From positions 1 to 20,485 of the forward strand of contig JAJFMK010000037.1 of the NCBI GenBank assembly GCA_021772215.1: DNA of 20,485 nucleotides, in the 5' to 3' direction. Of this stretch, positions 1-9,531 are shown one piece after another. A model generated the notes under the pieces. It was not told the origin of the DNA, searched no databases, and saw only the letters and a list, made by a program, of their open reading frames with translations. The position numbers were made by a program, and so were the translations under genes. This DNA comes from Chlamydiota bacterium. GTDB lineage: Bacteria > Chlamydiota > Chlamydiia > Chlamydiales > JAJFMK01. How positions within the stretch are numbered: position 1 is the first letter of the stretch; every line of letters begins with the position of its first letter.

Positions 1-3000
1 GCCTCATTGACATCCCCTGCTCCTCAGGTGGGTTGTCGGGGTTGTTTACGATAAGTTTTCTCTCTTCTAAAATCACCTCTCCTTGGCCGTATACTCTTAC
101 GACATATACCCCTTCATTTGCATCCTTTGGCCCTTCTTCACTAATAAGCGTGTTGCGTCCTTCATCATATTCTAGCCAACGAGGTAAATTGGCACCTCCT
201 GCAATCGGTTTATCAACAAATAGCCACTGGAAGGCTCTACGCTTAGCTACGCTTTTTGGTATGGAAAAGCCCCCAGGAAATTGAAAGCCTTTAAAGGCCT
301 GTACGCGAACAACTTTTTCTGCAGTAACTGTTAAAGGCTGCTCATACCCTTCATCAATTGAGAGTGTATGAACTCCTTTGCAATACTTCTTACTGTTAAA
401 TAGATTTACCAGTAGTCCACGTTTCTTATACCAAGCTAAACCAAGTCCAGCTACTGCAGCAAGAGGTCCTGCAATGCTAAGCGCTAACTCTTCATAGGAT
501 GTTCCTTGGACACTTAAATTGAATACGGCTTCTGCGCTCTCGGCTCCATCATGTGCAATCACCTGCAGGGGAATACTTTTATCACTAAAACTACCGGTAT
601 CTCCCCTCCCTGGTTTACCATCAAATGCGCGCGTCGCTGGGTCAAATGCCAGCCATGCAGGCAGTGGCTTTCCTCCAAGTTTTTGTGCGCTATAGATGAG
701 CAGATCCTGGTTAGGGTCTTCAAATGTTGTGTCAGGAACAGTGAATTTAAATGACTGTCCTACTTGAGCAATCTGATTCGATAGTTGATTTGCAACAATA
801 GGGGGCAAGTTACGGCTATCTTCAATCAGCAAAGTAAACGAGTCAAGCCCAAGACCTCCTCTTCCATCATCTGCTATTACTGAAATACGCATAGCAGCTG
901 GGTCTTGCGCAATCCCATTAAATGTTTGCGTATCTCCATCAAAGACAAGCCAAGTTGGAAGAGGGTTTCCCCCTTCTAATACTGAGCGATAGGTAAGTGG
1001 ATCGTTATCTAGATCGGTGAACGTTAAGGGGTTTAAGGTATACTGAAATAGCTTTTGAGTTTTTGCTATCTGGTCAGGAATTTCAGTTGTCAGCTGAGGA
1101 GGGCGATTACCAGATGTAATATCAGAGACAGTTACCCCAAAAACAGTCGAACTTTCTGCGTTATAGAGATCTTGCGCCTTTAATTCAATAAAATAGGCAC
1201 CCTTATCACCCTCTAAAGGATCACCTATAAATGAACGTAACCTATTATCAAAACTCAACCACAATGGCAAAGGTTCACCTTCACTTTGCTGAGCACTATA
1301 AGTTATTGCATGTCCATCGGGATCAACAAATGTGTCAAAATCTAATGTGAATAAAAAGGGATTATCAACGAAAGCTTCTTGATTATCAATCTCCTGCATA
1401 AGTTGAGGAGCGTGATTTGGGTAAAAATTCACGACACTGCTCGCACTACCATGAAAAGAGTCCTCAGCTGTAACAGTAAGAGGAAATGCACCTTGTGCCC
1501 CTAAAGGTACCACTCCAGAGAGGGTCACAGTCACGGGATCAAATCCCATCCAATTCGTTAAGCCCTCAACATAATAAGTGAGTGGATCACCATCTGGATC
1601 TAAGAACCCATCTGGGTCCCAATCTATGCTAAAAGCGGTTCCTTCGGTTACCCACTCTTCATTTGGAAAGCTTACTTTAACGGGGTTTCGGTTTGGAACA
1701 TCTAGTGAGAAACTTGTCTCCCCAAAGCCTCCATACTGATCATCAGCGCGTAAATTGATTAAGTGTACTCCTTGATCACCAGCTCGTGGGATACCACTAA
1801 AGAGCAGTATTGTATTGTCAAATTGAAGCCAGTTAGGTAATGGTGCACTAGAATAAACAAGAGGGTCACCCTCGGGATCAACAAATGTAGCTGCTGATAT
1901 GCTGTACTCAAAATGCTGATTCACTAGACTGCTTTGGTCGCTCAAAGGGATTTGCAAAACAGGGTCACTATTGTCTACATTCAATCTAAAAATCGTGCTT
2001 ACTTCTCCGCCGAGTTGGTCATCAGCGATAAGCTCAATATTTAGCACGCCTCTATCTATCAGCTGAGGTGTACCTGTAAAAAGTCGGGATTGACTTGTGA
2101 AAGATAACCATGTTGGAAGTGGGTCTCCACCCACTAGGTTAGAAAAATAAATGAGCGCATCATTATCAACATCAATAAAAGTTTCAGGGCTAAAACTAAA
2201 TGCGAAAACAGTTTCAGCAACAGCTATTTGATCAGGGATAATGTTTTGAAGTTCCGGATCAGAATTTGGCACTGTAATTTGAAAATTTTCTTGAATAGCA
2301 CCTCCATAGCTATCGCTTACAACCATTTTGATTTCATATAGGTCCCGATCAAACCCTGAAGGAAATCCTGAAAAGGCAAGTGCGGTTTCATTAAACGAGA
2401 GCCAAGAGGGCAGAGGAAATTCTCCTTGTTGTGTCACTGAGTAATATAGAGTATCACCATCTGGATCAGCAAAGGCGTGAGAAGAAAATTCCTCAGAAAA
2501 AACTTTTCCTACAGATGCGATTAAATTTCCCCACCCAGTACTTCCAAAAGGTGCTTTATTCGTCACAGTAAGTTCAAAGCCATTCTGCACGCTACCACCA
2601 AAATCATCAAAGGCGAATATATCAACCATAATCGCCCCCTGCTCTCCAGATAGAGGAGTTCCAAAAAGAGCAAGCAATCCCTCATCAAAAGTTAGCCAGC
2701 TAGGAAGAGGGGCTCCTCCTGCTAGTTCGGCAAAATAGCTTAAATCATCCCCATCCTGATCTTGAAAAGTTGCTGCATTAATGTTGAGTGTAAAAGGTGT
2801 ACCAATATCTGTATTTTGATTCGCTATTGGCAAGACGAGGATAGGCGAGCTATTTTCAACAGTGAGGTCATATATATCATAGGCAAATTCTTCAGCTGAA
2901 TTCTGTGCGATCACTTTGATAGGATAAGTTCCTTGATCACCAGATTGTGGGAGACCAGAAAAAGCAGCTTCAACTTCATTGAAAAATAGCCAACTGGGCA

Positions 3001-6000
3001 AAGGATCTCCACCTTCTAATGAGGCGCTATAACTCAAAACGCGGCTGTTAAGCTCTAAAAAAGTTCCATCATCTACTGCATAATCGTAGAAAGCCTTAAC
3101 AGCAATTGATTGATCCGCAATAGGTTGAACCACGTGAATATTGCCAACAAATATGTTAAAATTGTCAACTGCACTGTTTCCAGCAAAATCCCTTGCTGAA
3201 AGCTTGACATTTACTCCAACATCATCACTTGTCTTAGGAACTCCAGATAGTTTCCAATAATCGACATCAAAAATTGAAATCTTAAAACCTGATCCCGGAA
3301 CAAAAATTTGATCTTGGGAGGCGAAGACAGAAAGTAATCCAGGTATGTGTAACGATGACCTATCAACAGGATATCTTGGGTCTAACACATTCATACTAGT
3401 TAGCAAAGCGCCATTATCAGTCAAAAATGCCCTATTTCCAATAGTTGCAACATCTCGGACATATTTACCTGTTTCTTCACTATATAGCATCCGAGGGTTG
3501 AAAGGATCGGCTACATCAACAATTTTAAATCCCCCATACCCATCAGCGACAAATAGCGTAGTTCCTACAACATCAACTCTTTGCGATTGAAAACTCGGAA
3601 GCTTACCCAGTAAAAAAGGGGTTTGAAGATCTGATACATCAACTGCTGTTGGCCCCGTAGATCCCTCTGCAAGGTAGGCGTAATTGCCTTTAACAAACAC
3701 GCCCTTTGGTTGCCCCCCATATGTCTTTAACAGGCTATTGACAAATGGCTCTGCCGGGTTTAAAACATCAATTATCGCAAGTCCTGTAGAACCTGCTCCC
3801 ACAAAAACTGACGTTCCATTAACAAATAGACCTCTAGAAGTTCCAGGAATATCAATTGATCCTAAAAGAGCAGGGCTTGTAGAGTTGCTCACATCAATTG
3901 TGAAAAGCCCGTCATTGTAAGCAGCTAAATAAGCTATCTCATCTTGGACATTAACCTCGTAAACATTTAAATTCCCAAAGTCCCATTCACCAATTATCTC
4001 TGGCTCCATTGGATTTGAAATATCGACAATCTTTAGTCCCTCTCCTAATGAAGAGATATACGCTAAATTCCCTGTAATTTCGATCTTTGTTGGCCTCGCT
4101 ACTCCTATTGATCCGGCAAGTGTTGGTGAGGAGAGGTTAGAAGCGTCAGCTATCATCAACTCGTCTAAATTGAGAGCCGCGAGATAGCAGAAGTTTCCTT
4201 GAACTGCCACACCATTAACTCCTTCGTCCACTAATAGCGAACCAAGTGGTGATGGATTAGAAGGGTCTGAGACGTCTAAGATCGTCAACCCTTCATTATC
4301 AGCTAAATAAGCGATAGAGCCTACTACAGCAACATCATTGACGACAATGTTGGAATTTTTCTCATATCTGCTAATCAAGTGAGGATTTAATGGGTCTGAA
4401 AAATCTGCAATGCTAAATCCTTGGGAGCCGTCAGCTACATACGCTAATTCCCCCTGAATTTCTAAATATTGAGAGTTTGCATTGCGTAAGGGAAACGAAC
4501 CGACAAGAACTGGATTAGAGGGATTAGAAAGAGAAAATATTTTAGGTCCCCACCTATCATCAGCAACGTAGGCATATGAACCATCCACAGCAATATGCCT
4601 TGGTTTTTCTAACCCCGTTTTCCTTGCTCTAGAATAAACATTCAAGGGATCAGAAACAACCAATACTCTTAAATAAAACTCATTACCAAATTCTTGTTCA
4701 AGAAGGTATGCATAGTTGCCATGAATCGCTGAAGATATGAGCTTATTGGAGACAAACCATTGACTTAAGAATCTAGGATCAGTTGGATCAGAAACATCTA
4801 GAAGCATCAAGCCTCGGTTTTGGTCAGTAACATAGGCCACGCTACCTTCTACCTGAATCTCTAAGACAGTATCAAATATAGGAGAAATCGCTCCAATAAG
4901 TTCTGGGTGGAATGTATCTGTAATGTTCACTACTTGAGGACCATCAACATAATTAGCCATAAAGAGAGTATTGTTGGCATGAGTGATTCCAAACCCTCCA
5001 CTTTCAGTCTCTAAAGAGGAAACAACAAACGGGGATTCAGGATCAGTTACGTTCACAACTTGCAAGGAATCATAGCTTGCTACATAGGCAAAATTGTCTG
5101 TAACAACAACATCAAATTGTGAACCCTCAAGCTCTGTAAGAGAGAGAATAGTAGGCGAAGTTGCATTACTCACGTCAATAATTTCTAGACTATAACTGTT
5201 TAATAGGTAGGCCAAATTCCCTTTAACAACAACCTCTTCACTGCTGTAAGTTTGAGAAGAAGGAATCTCTATGAGTATTTGGGGGTTATTTGAGTTCTCT
5301 ATATCTACAATGATGAGAGATCTAACCCCAGTAACATATGCAAAGAGACCAGAGACAGCAACGCCTCTAGTACCAACGAAATCCAGATGTCCCAATAACA
5401 TGGGAGCAGAAGAATTTTGAACAGAAATAACGTCTAAACCTCCACTGGAGGTAACATAGGCTATATCATTTCTCACTGCTAGTTTTCTAACCGTCATTTC
5501 TAGAGGATATGAGCCTAGCAGTGAGGGAGAAAAGGGATTAGAGACATCTACAATCTTAAGTCCGCTAAGCCAAAAATCATCACTCGCAATGTAAGCTATA
5601 CCCTCTTGATAAACGACATCATCTGCGCTTCCTACATCCAACCTTGAAAGAAGCGTAGGCGTTGATAGATTAGATACATCAAAAATTGAAAGGCCTAAGT
5701 AATCATCAGCCACAAACAGATGGTTACCATCAGCAACTACTGACCGTGATCTAAAAATGGGAAAATCTTTAACAATGACAGGGGAAGATATGTTAGAGAT
5801 ATCTGCAATGTCCAGGCCCATAGCTCCCTTTGAAGTATATGCGTATGAGTCTTTGACAAAAGCGCGTAATGCACCATATGTTTCAATTGCACCAACAGGT
5901 TGCGAAAAGGTGTGGGTAAAGTTAAGCCAATCTGGAAGCGGCCTCCCATCACTTTGGGTAGCGTCCAGAGAAAGAACGTCATCATCAGAAAAAACTTGGG

Positions 6001-6340
6001 ACGCTTGTATCTCTAGAGAAAAAAGCTCATTTTTGCCAATAAACTGGTCAGGTATTGGGTTGGTAACCGTGGGATTGGAAAGCGTCGAGCGGCCAATCAT
6101 TTGAGATTTAACATCAGCTTGATGGAGGGCAGATGGCTCGCTTCGATGTTCAGATCCTCTTTGAAGCCAAAAAGCTACACCAAAAACTGCGCCAGTTGCA
6201 GCTCCAGTAAGTGCAACACCTTTTAGAATTTGTGCAATTCTCCTTGATCTACTCTCTACAACGGTTGGTTCTGGGGCCTCTTCCTTTGTTCTCTGCCAAA
6301 GCGAGGCCATCTGTTCTCTAAAGTGTGTAAATGTTTGCAT
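1..6340 (-). CDS. giant membrane-anchored LVIVD-propeller / cadherin-like repeat protein (C-terminus beyond window)
   Basis: The frame is open from the ATG at 6340 to base 1: 2113 codons with no stop, and the 3' end lies outside the window. The start is supported by GGAG ten bases upstream and by alignment with the N-terminus of the upstream paralogue (MQTF versus MQTL). Order along the protein: a basic cytosolic N-terminus (1-38); a hydrophobic segment (about 39-60); half of a CADG/He_PIG-type cadherin-like domain (about 94-150, IPDQF...PLPDWLNF); about 20 LVIVD-type propeller repeats (about 157-1020); the other half of that domain (YWKLSGVPK...FNIFV, about 1026-1063); nine CADG repeats (about 1064-1930, each with PLPxWLxF); a second hydrophobic segment (about 1949-1970); a basic KKR and a C-terminal extension with another PRWLEY-type motif. 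LVIVD and CADG repeats are known from extracellular binding proteins, so an adhesin-like envelope role is inferred. No catalytic motif was seen. Confidence 0.85.
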   Translation of the reverse strand, partial: MQTFTHFREQMASLWQRTKEEAPEPTVVESRSRRIAQILKGVALTGAATGAVFGVAFWLQRGSEHRSEPSALHQADVKSQMIGRSTLSNPTVTNPIPDQFIGKNELFSLEIQASQVFSDDDVLSLDATQSDGRPLPDWLNFTHTFSQPVGAIETYGALRAFVKDSYAYTSKGAMGLDIADISNISSPVIVKDFPIFRSRSVVADGNHLFVADDYLGLSIFDVSNLSTPTLLSRLDVGSADDVVYQEGIAYIASDDFWLSGLKIVDVSNPFSPSLLGSYPLEMTVRKLAVRNDIAYVTSSGGLDVISVQNSSAPMLLGHLDFVGTRGVAVSGLFAYVTGVRSLIIVDIENSNNPQILIEIPSSQTYSSEEVVVKGNLAYLLNSYSLEIIDVSNATSPTILSLTELEGSQFDVVVTDNFAYVASYDSLQVVNVTDPESPFVVSSLETESGGFGITHANNTLFMANYVDGPQVVNITDTFHPELIGAISPIFDTVLEIQVEGSVAYVTDQNRGLMLLDVSDPTDPRFLSQWFVSNKLISSAIHGNYAYLLEQEFGNEFYLRVLVVSDPLNVYSRARKTGLEKPRHIAVDGSYAYVADDRWGPKIFSLSNPSNPVLVGSFPLRNANSQYLEIQGELAYVADGSQGFSIADFSDPLNPHLISRYEKNSNIVVNDVAVVGSIAYLADNEGLTILDVSDPSNPSPLGSLLVDEGVNGVAVQGNFCYLAALNLDELMIADASNLSSPTLAGSIGVARPTKIEITGNLAYISSLGEGLKIVDISNPMEPEIIGEWDFGNLNVYEVNVQDEIAYLAAYNDGLFTIDVSNSTSPALLGSIDIPGTSRGLFVNGTSVFVGAGSTGLAIIDVLNPAEPFVNSLLKTYGGQPKGVFVKGNYAYLAEGSTGPTAVDVSDLQTPFLLGKLPSFQSQRVDVVGTTLFVADGYGGFKIVDVADPFNPRMLYSEETGKYVRDVATIGNRAFLTDNGALLTSMNVLDPRYPVDRSSLHIPGLLSVFASQDQIFVPGSGFKISIFDVDYWKLSGVPKTSDDVGVNVKLSARDFAGNSAVDNFNIFVGNIHVVQPIADQSIAVKAFYDYAVDDGTFLELNSRVLSYSASLEGGDPLPSWLFFNEVEAAFSGLPQSGDQGTYPIKVIAQNSAEEFAYDIYDLTVENSSPILVLPIANQNTDIGTPFTLNINAATFQDQDGDDLSYFAELAGGAPLPSWLTFDEGLLALFGTPLSGEQGAIMVDIFAFDDFGGSVQNGFELTVTNKAPFGSTGWGNLIASVGKVFSEEFSSHAFADPDGDTLYYSVTQQGEFPLPSWLSFNETALAFSGFPSGFDRDLYEIKMVVSDSYGGAIQENFQITVPNSDPELQNIIPDQIAVAETVFAFSFSPETFIDVDNDALIYFSNLVGGDPLPTWLSFTSQSRLFTGTPQLIDRGVLNIELIADDQLGGEVSTIFRLNVDNSDPVLQIPLSDQSSLVNQHFEYSISAATFVDPEGDPLVYSSAPLPNWLQFDNTILLFSGIPRAGDQGVHLINLRADDQYGGFGETSFSLDVPNRNPVKVSFPNEEWVTEGTAFSIDWDPDGFLDPDGDPLTYYVEGLTNWMGFDPVTVTLSGVVPLGAQGAFPLTVTAEDSFHGSASSVVNFYPNHAPQLMQEIDNQEAFVDNPFLFTLDFDTFVDPDGHAITYSAQQSEGEPLPLWLSFDNRLRSFIGDPLEGDKGAYFIELKAQDLYNAESSTVFGVTVSDITSGNRPPQLTTEIPDQIAKTQKLFQYTLNPLTFTDLDNDPLTYRSVLEGGNPLPTWLVFDGDTQTFNGIAQDPAAMRISVIADDGRGGLGLDSFTLLIEDSRNLPPIVANQLSNQIAQVGQSFKFTVPDTTFEDPNQDLLIYSAQKLGGKPLPAWLAFDPATRAFDGKPGRGDTGSFSDKSIPLQVIAHDGAESAEAVFNLSVQGTSYEELALSIAGPLAAVAGLGLAWYKKRGLLVNLFNSKKYCKGVHTLSIDEGYEQPLTVTAEKVVRVQAFKGFQFPGGFSIPKSVAKRRAFQWLFVDKPIAGGANLPRWLEYDEGRNTLISEEGPKDANEGVYVVRVYGQGEVILEERKLIVNNPDNPPEEQGMSMR
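505..3152 (-). repeat. nine tandem cadherin-like (CADG/He_PIG) domain repeats
   Basis: Within the giant protein, nine units of roughly 280-310 bases (about 95-100 residues) follow one another. Each unit has an opening I(P/A)DQ-like strand, F.D.DGD.L.Y, then PLPxWLxF, a G.P turn, D.G...I.V.A.D..GG, and a closing strand ending near NS.P. The PLPxWL cores lie near 3000, 2705, 2412, 2113, 1836, 1552 (degenerate, LTNWMGF), 1265, 955 and 655. The Asp-rich loops (DPDGD, DQDGD) resemble calcium-binding linkers of this superfamily. The units differ enough at base level to be old duplications. Confidence 0.8.
3265..5872 (-). repeat. LVIVD-type beta-propeller repeats of the giant protein
   Basis: About 20 repeats of 40-45 residues carry the consensus G(L/F).I(I/V)D(V/I)S(N/D)P..P...GS....V.V.G..AYVA. 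This is the LVIVD pattern, each unit being one four-stranded propeller blade. The count suggests two or three propellers. Repeats align one-to-one in order with those of the paralogue at 6498-9098. Confidence 0.8.
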
Positions 6341-6350
6341 TTTATATTTT

Positions 6351-6354
6351 CTCC
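6351..6354 (-). promoter_or_regulatory. ribosome binding site (GGAG)
   Basis: GGAG on the minus strand lies ten bases before the ATG at 6340. It is in the 25-base gap after the stop of the upstream paralogue, which suggests translation from a shared transcript. No separate promoter is obvious in the gap. Confidence 0.6.
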
Positions 6355-6365
6355 GTTGTTAAGCT

Positions 6366-9300
6366 TTATGTAGATTCACTGTGAGCGTCCATCTCAACAA
6401 ATATATTAAAAGTGTCAACAGCGGAGTCTCTTGCTAAAAGCTCTATCTTAACTCCAACATCGTCATTAGTAGTAGGAGTTCCAAACAGCTTCCAGATATC
6501 AGTTTCTATCGCTTCAATATATTTTTCTCTTTCACAAACTCTAAAGAGCTGATGTCCGAACAACTTGAGTCGATCGCAAAAGCCTCCAAGGTGTGATTCA
6601 ACTTTTGGTAACAATGGATTTGTTACATCTACAACAGTTAATTGCCCTGCACCCTGTAAAAAAGCTTTACCCCCTGACACAGCAATATCATTTACTAGGT
6701 TTGAAGTGGTTAACAGCGTATTTATGATGGTGGGGTTTGCAGGATTTGCCACATCTATCATCCTTAACCCTTCTCCTTCATCAGCCACAAATAGTGTGGA
6801 TCCTGCGATATCGATTTTTTTAGAATTGAAAAATGTAAATTTTCCAACCAAAGTGGGTGCAGCAATGTTAGTAAGATCAACGATTTTAGGTCCTTTATTT
6901 CCATCAGCTATGAAAGCGCGATCCCCTTGGACAACTACGCTGTGAGACTGACCTGAAGTATCTATTGAGCTTATCAAGGTTGGAGAAGTTGGATCTGTTA
7001 TATCCACAATGTTCAATCCATGCTCATAGCTCGCCACATACGCAGTATTATTCTGAACAAAAAGCCCAATGGCGTTACCGGGCAGATCGAGCTTGCCAAT
7101 TGAAATAGGTTCCATAGGATCGCTCACATCAACGACCAGTAAGCCGGTAGATTGTGTTACGGCAAAAGCAATGCTTTCTTGTAGCACGACCTCAAAAGCA
7201 TAAGGAGGAGTTTCTAATTGCCAAACCACTATTGGAGAGGCTGCATTTGAAATATCTACAATTTGTAACCCAGTGTTATAAGCAGCAACGTAAGCAAAAT
7301 CACCCTCTACTGTCAGACCAACGCTAGTTCCAACATATACAGATCCGAGAAGAGACGGAGATGATGGATTTGAAACATCTATGATGTGTAATTTGCGTTT
7401 ATTACGAGAAATTACATAGCAAAATTTCCCTCGCACAACAACGGCATAGATCCCTCCAATTTTCGTTAGTGAACCTATCATGAATGGTAAAAAAGGATTG
7501 GAAATATCCATAATTCTGAGTCCATAAGAAGCGTCTGCTAAAAATGCAAAATTATCGACAATGTCTAGCTCTTGTATATTTCCTAGACCATAGCTTCCAA
7601 TGACTTTAAGATCAGTATCATCTGACACATCAATGATTTTAAACCCATTAGCACCATCTCCTAGAAAAATCAAATTTTCTCTTACTTTTAAATGGAAAGA
7701 AGAAAATGAGAGGGACGTTGAAAATTCGCCTACAAGGTAAGCTGATTTTGGTAGTGTAATATCGATAATTTTCGGTCCAGTTACACCTGCGGCAATATAG
7801 GCATAATTTCCATTAACAATCATATCCATGCCATATACCTCCCTGACGATTTTAACAGCTTTTGGATTTGATTTGTTTGAAGCATCGACTACAACAAAGG
7901 TGCCTGAGGACAACATGTAAGCGAAGTCTCCTTGAACCTGAACAGATAAAATTGAGTTCCAGTTTAAACTTCCCAGTAGCAAAGGAGAAACCGGGTCTGT
8001 TACATCTAGCACCAGTAGCCGCTGATAGTGGTCAGTTACATATGCGAAGTTGTTTTCAACAAAAATACCCGTTGGATAGCCAAAAGTTGGTGAAAGAAAT
8101 CCAAGAAGAGTTGGAGATGAAGGAGTCGAAACGTCAGCCACCAGCGGACCCGATTCATAATTAGCAACAAATAGAGTGCTGTTCAATTTTGCAATCCCAT
8201 AAGCGGGACTTGCTGCATTCAGGGAGCCTACCAAAGATGGTTGCGATGGCATTGAAATATCAATAATGACTAACCCATCGTGCGAATCCCCCACATAGGC
8301 GAAGCTACCATCAATGATAACATCGACCGCGCAAGTCGTGATAATAGAACCCACTTCTACTGGCGCGGAGCTATTATTGACATCAATTACTCTTAAACCC
8401 GCTGTTTTATCTGCCACATAAGCAAAACCCCCTTCGACAAAAACGTCCCGAGCACAATGAGTTGGCGCATACCCAAGTAAAACGGGGTGAAAAGGGTCAA
8501 CCACGTTGGCAATACGTAATCCATCATTGCTAGCAATATATGCGAACCCTTCCGACACAAAAACGTTGTTTGCTTCAACACCATCCATATTTACCCCCCC
8601 TACAATAATCGGACGGGAAGAATTAGAAATATCGATTATTTCTAGGCTATAATGTTGAGAAAGCGACTGAATAGCAACGTAGGCAAAACTTCCCATTACC
8701 GCCATTCCAGCTGCGCTTCCTGAAGTAGCAATAGAGCTAATTAGAAATGGGGATAGAAAGTTCCCAACATCTATAATTTTTAAACCGTTGCCCCCATCAG
8801 CCAAATAGACTTTATCATCTTTGTAAAAGAGACCCTGAGCTTCATCTGCCGCAAATCTTGACATTAATTTTGGTTTGGCAAAATCAGATATGTCAAAAAT
8901 GGACAACCCTATATTTCTATCTTCGATGACGAATAAATGTGTCCCATCTGATACAACAGATATAGCTGCAAAGGAGGGAAACATTGATACTGGTGTTGGG
9001 TTAGCGAGATCTTCAATATCGAGAACCGTAACACCTGAGTAGTCATCGACGACGTATGCAGTACTACCTTTGACAAAAAGATCCCGAGGGGTCCCGTTAT
9101 ACCAAGTCCCTGCAAGAAGAGGCTCATTTTTGAAATCCAACCAGCCCGGGAGAGGTGTGCCATCTTTCTGAGCAGCTTTTAGTTGCCAAAATCCCTCTCC
9201 TAAAAAAACTTTTGAAGCTTGTATCTCTAAAGAAAATGGGACATTTCTTGCTGTGAATTGATCAGGGATGGGATTAGTGGCTACTGCGTAAGAAAACATC

Positions 9301-9518
9301 GTGGACTGCACAGCAACGGATTGATTCTCTGAGCCTGTTCTTCGCCAAGAAGCTAGGCCAATGGCTGAGGCCGCTGCAGCACCAGCGAGGGCCACGCCTT
9401 TTAGAATTTGCGCAATTCTCTTCGACCTTCTCTCTACAGCAGTTGAATCTTGGGCCTCTTCCTTGGTCCCTTGCCAATGTGAGATCACCTGTTCTTTAAA
9501 GTATGGTAGTGTTTGCAT
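6366..9518 (-). CDS. LVIVD-propeller membrane-anchored protein, 1050 residues (short paralogue of the giant protein)
   Basis: The start was chosen at the ATG at 9518. It follows GAGG at good spacing and matches the paralogue's N-terminus; a longer in-frame ATG at 9560 would add 14 residues and place the GAGG inside the coding sequence. Layout: a charged N-terminus (RRSKRIAQILK) before an Ala-rich hydrophobic segment (about 39-58), likely an uncleaved signal anchor with the rest outside the cytoplasm. Then come IPDQFTARN...PLPGWLDF (about 84-130), the first half of a cadherin-like domain; about 20 LVIVD repeats (about 141-1007); and IWKLFGTP...FNIFVE (1008-1042), the second half. The protein stops eight residues later, exactly where the downstream paralogue continues into its cadherin-like stack. 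It therefore lacks the CADG stack and second membrane segment. Function is unknown; extracellular or periplasmic binding is inferred. Confidence 0.85.
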   Translation of the reverse strand: MQTLPYFKEQVISHWQGTKEEAQDSTAVERRSKRIAQILKGVALAGAAAASAIGLASWRRTGSENQSVAVQSTMFSYAVATNPIPDQFTARNVPFSLEIQASKVFLGEGFWQLKAAQKDGTPLPGWLDFKNEPLLAGTWYNGTPRDLFVKGSTAYVVDDYSGVTVLDIEDLANPTPVSMFPSFAAISVVSDGTHLFVIEDRNIGLSIFDISDFAKPKLMSRFAADEAQGLFYKDDKVYLADGGNGLKIIDVGNFLSPFLISSIATSGSAAGMAVMGSFAYVAIQSLSQHYSLEIIDISNSSRPIIVGGVNMDGVEANNVFVSEGFAYIASNDGLRIANVVDPFHPVLLGYAPTHCARDVFVEGGFAYVADKTAGLRVIDVNNSSAPVEVGSIITTCAVDVIIDGSFAYVGDSHDGLVIIDISMPSQPSLVGSLNAASPAYGIAKLNSTLFVANYESGPLVADVSTPSSPTLLGFLSPTFGYPTGIFVENNFAYVTDHYQRLLVLDVTDPVSPLLLGSLNWNSILSVQVQGDFAYMLSSGTFVVVDASNKSNPKAVKIVREVYGMDMIVNGNYAYIAAGVTGPKIIDITLPKSAYLVGEFSTSLSFSSFHLKVRENLIFLGDGANGFKIIDVSDDTDLKVIGSYGLGNIQELDIVDNFAFLADASYGLRIMDISNPFLPFMIGSLTKIGGIYAVVVRGKFCYVISRNKRKLHIIDVSNPSSPSLLGSVYVGTSVGLTVEGDFAYVAAYNTGLQIVDISNAASPIVVWQLETPPYAFEVVLQESIAFAVTQSTGLLVVDVSDPMEPISIGKLDLPGNAIGLFVQNNTAYVASYEHGLNIVDITDPTSPTLISSIDTSGQSHSVVVQGDRAFIADGNKGPKIVDLTNIAAPTLVGKFTFFNSKKIDIAGSTLFVADEGEGLRMIDVANPANPTIINTLLTTSNLVNDIAVSGGKAFLQGAGQLTVVDVTNPLLPKVESHLGGFCDRLKLFGHQLFRVCEREKYIEAIETDIWKLFGTPTTNDDVGVKIELLARDSAVDTFNIFVEMDAHSEST
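6498..9098 (-). repeat. LVIVD-type beta-propeller repeats (about 20 units)
   Basis: About 20-21 units of 40-45 residues, typically starting with FAYVAD and continuing GL.IIDVSNP..P.LLGS, ending in a V.V.G strand. Some units are atypical, for example those around FAYMLSSGTFVVVDAS and QLFRVCEREKYIEAIE, the last being nearly unrecognisable. The number fits two to three propellers. Confidence 0.8.
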
Positions 9519-9524
9519 TCTATG

Positions 9525-9531
9525 TTTCCTC
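9525..9531 (-). promoter_or_regulatory. ribosome binding site deciding the start at 9518
   Basis: GAGGAAA on the minus strand, with GAGG nine bases before the ATG at 9518. The upstream in-frame ATG at 9560 has no comparable site, so the shorter start is preferred. Confidence 0.65.

Noticed and set aside
5757..6104. Plus-strand 115-codon frame, and similar plus-strand frames at 6565-6945, 7862-8164 and 3345-3920
   Set aside because: They lie antisense to the long LVIVD coding frames, have no recognisable domains, and mirror the repeats on the other strand.
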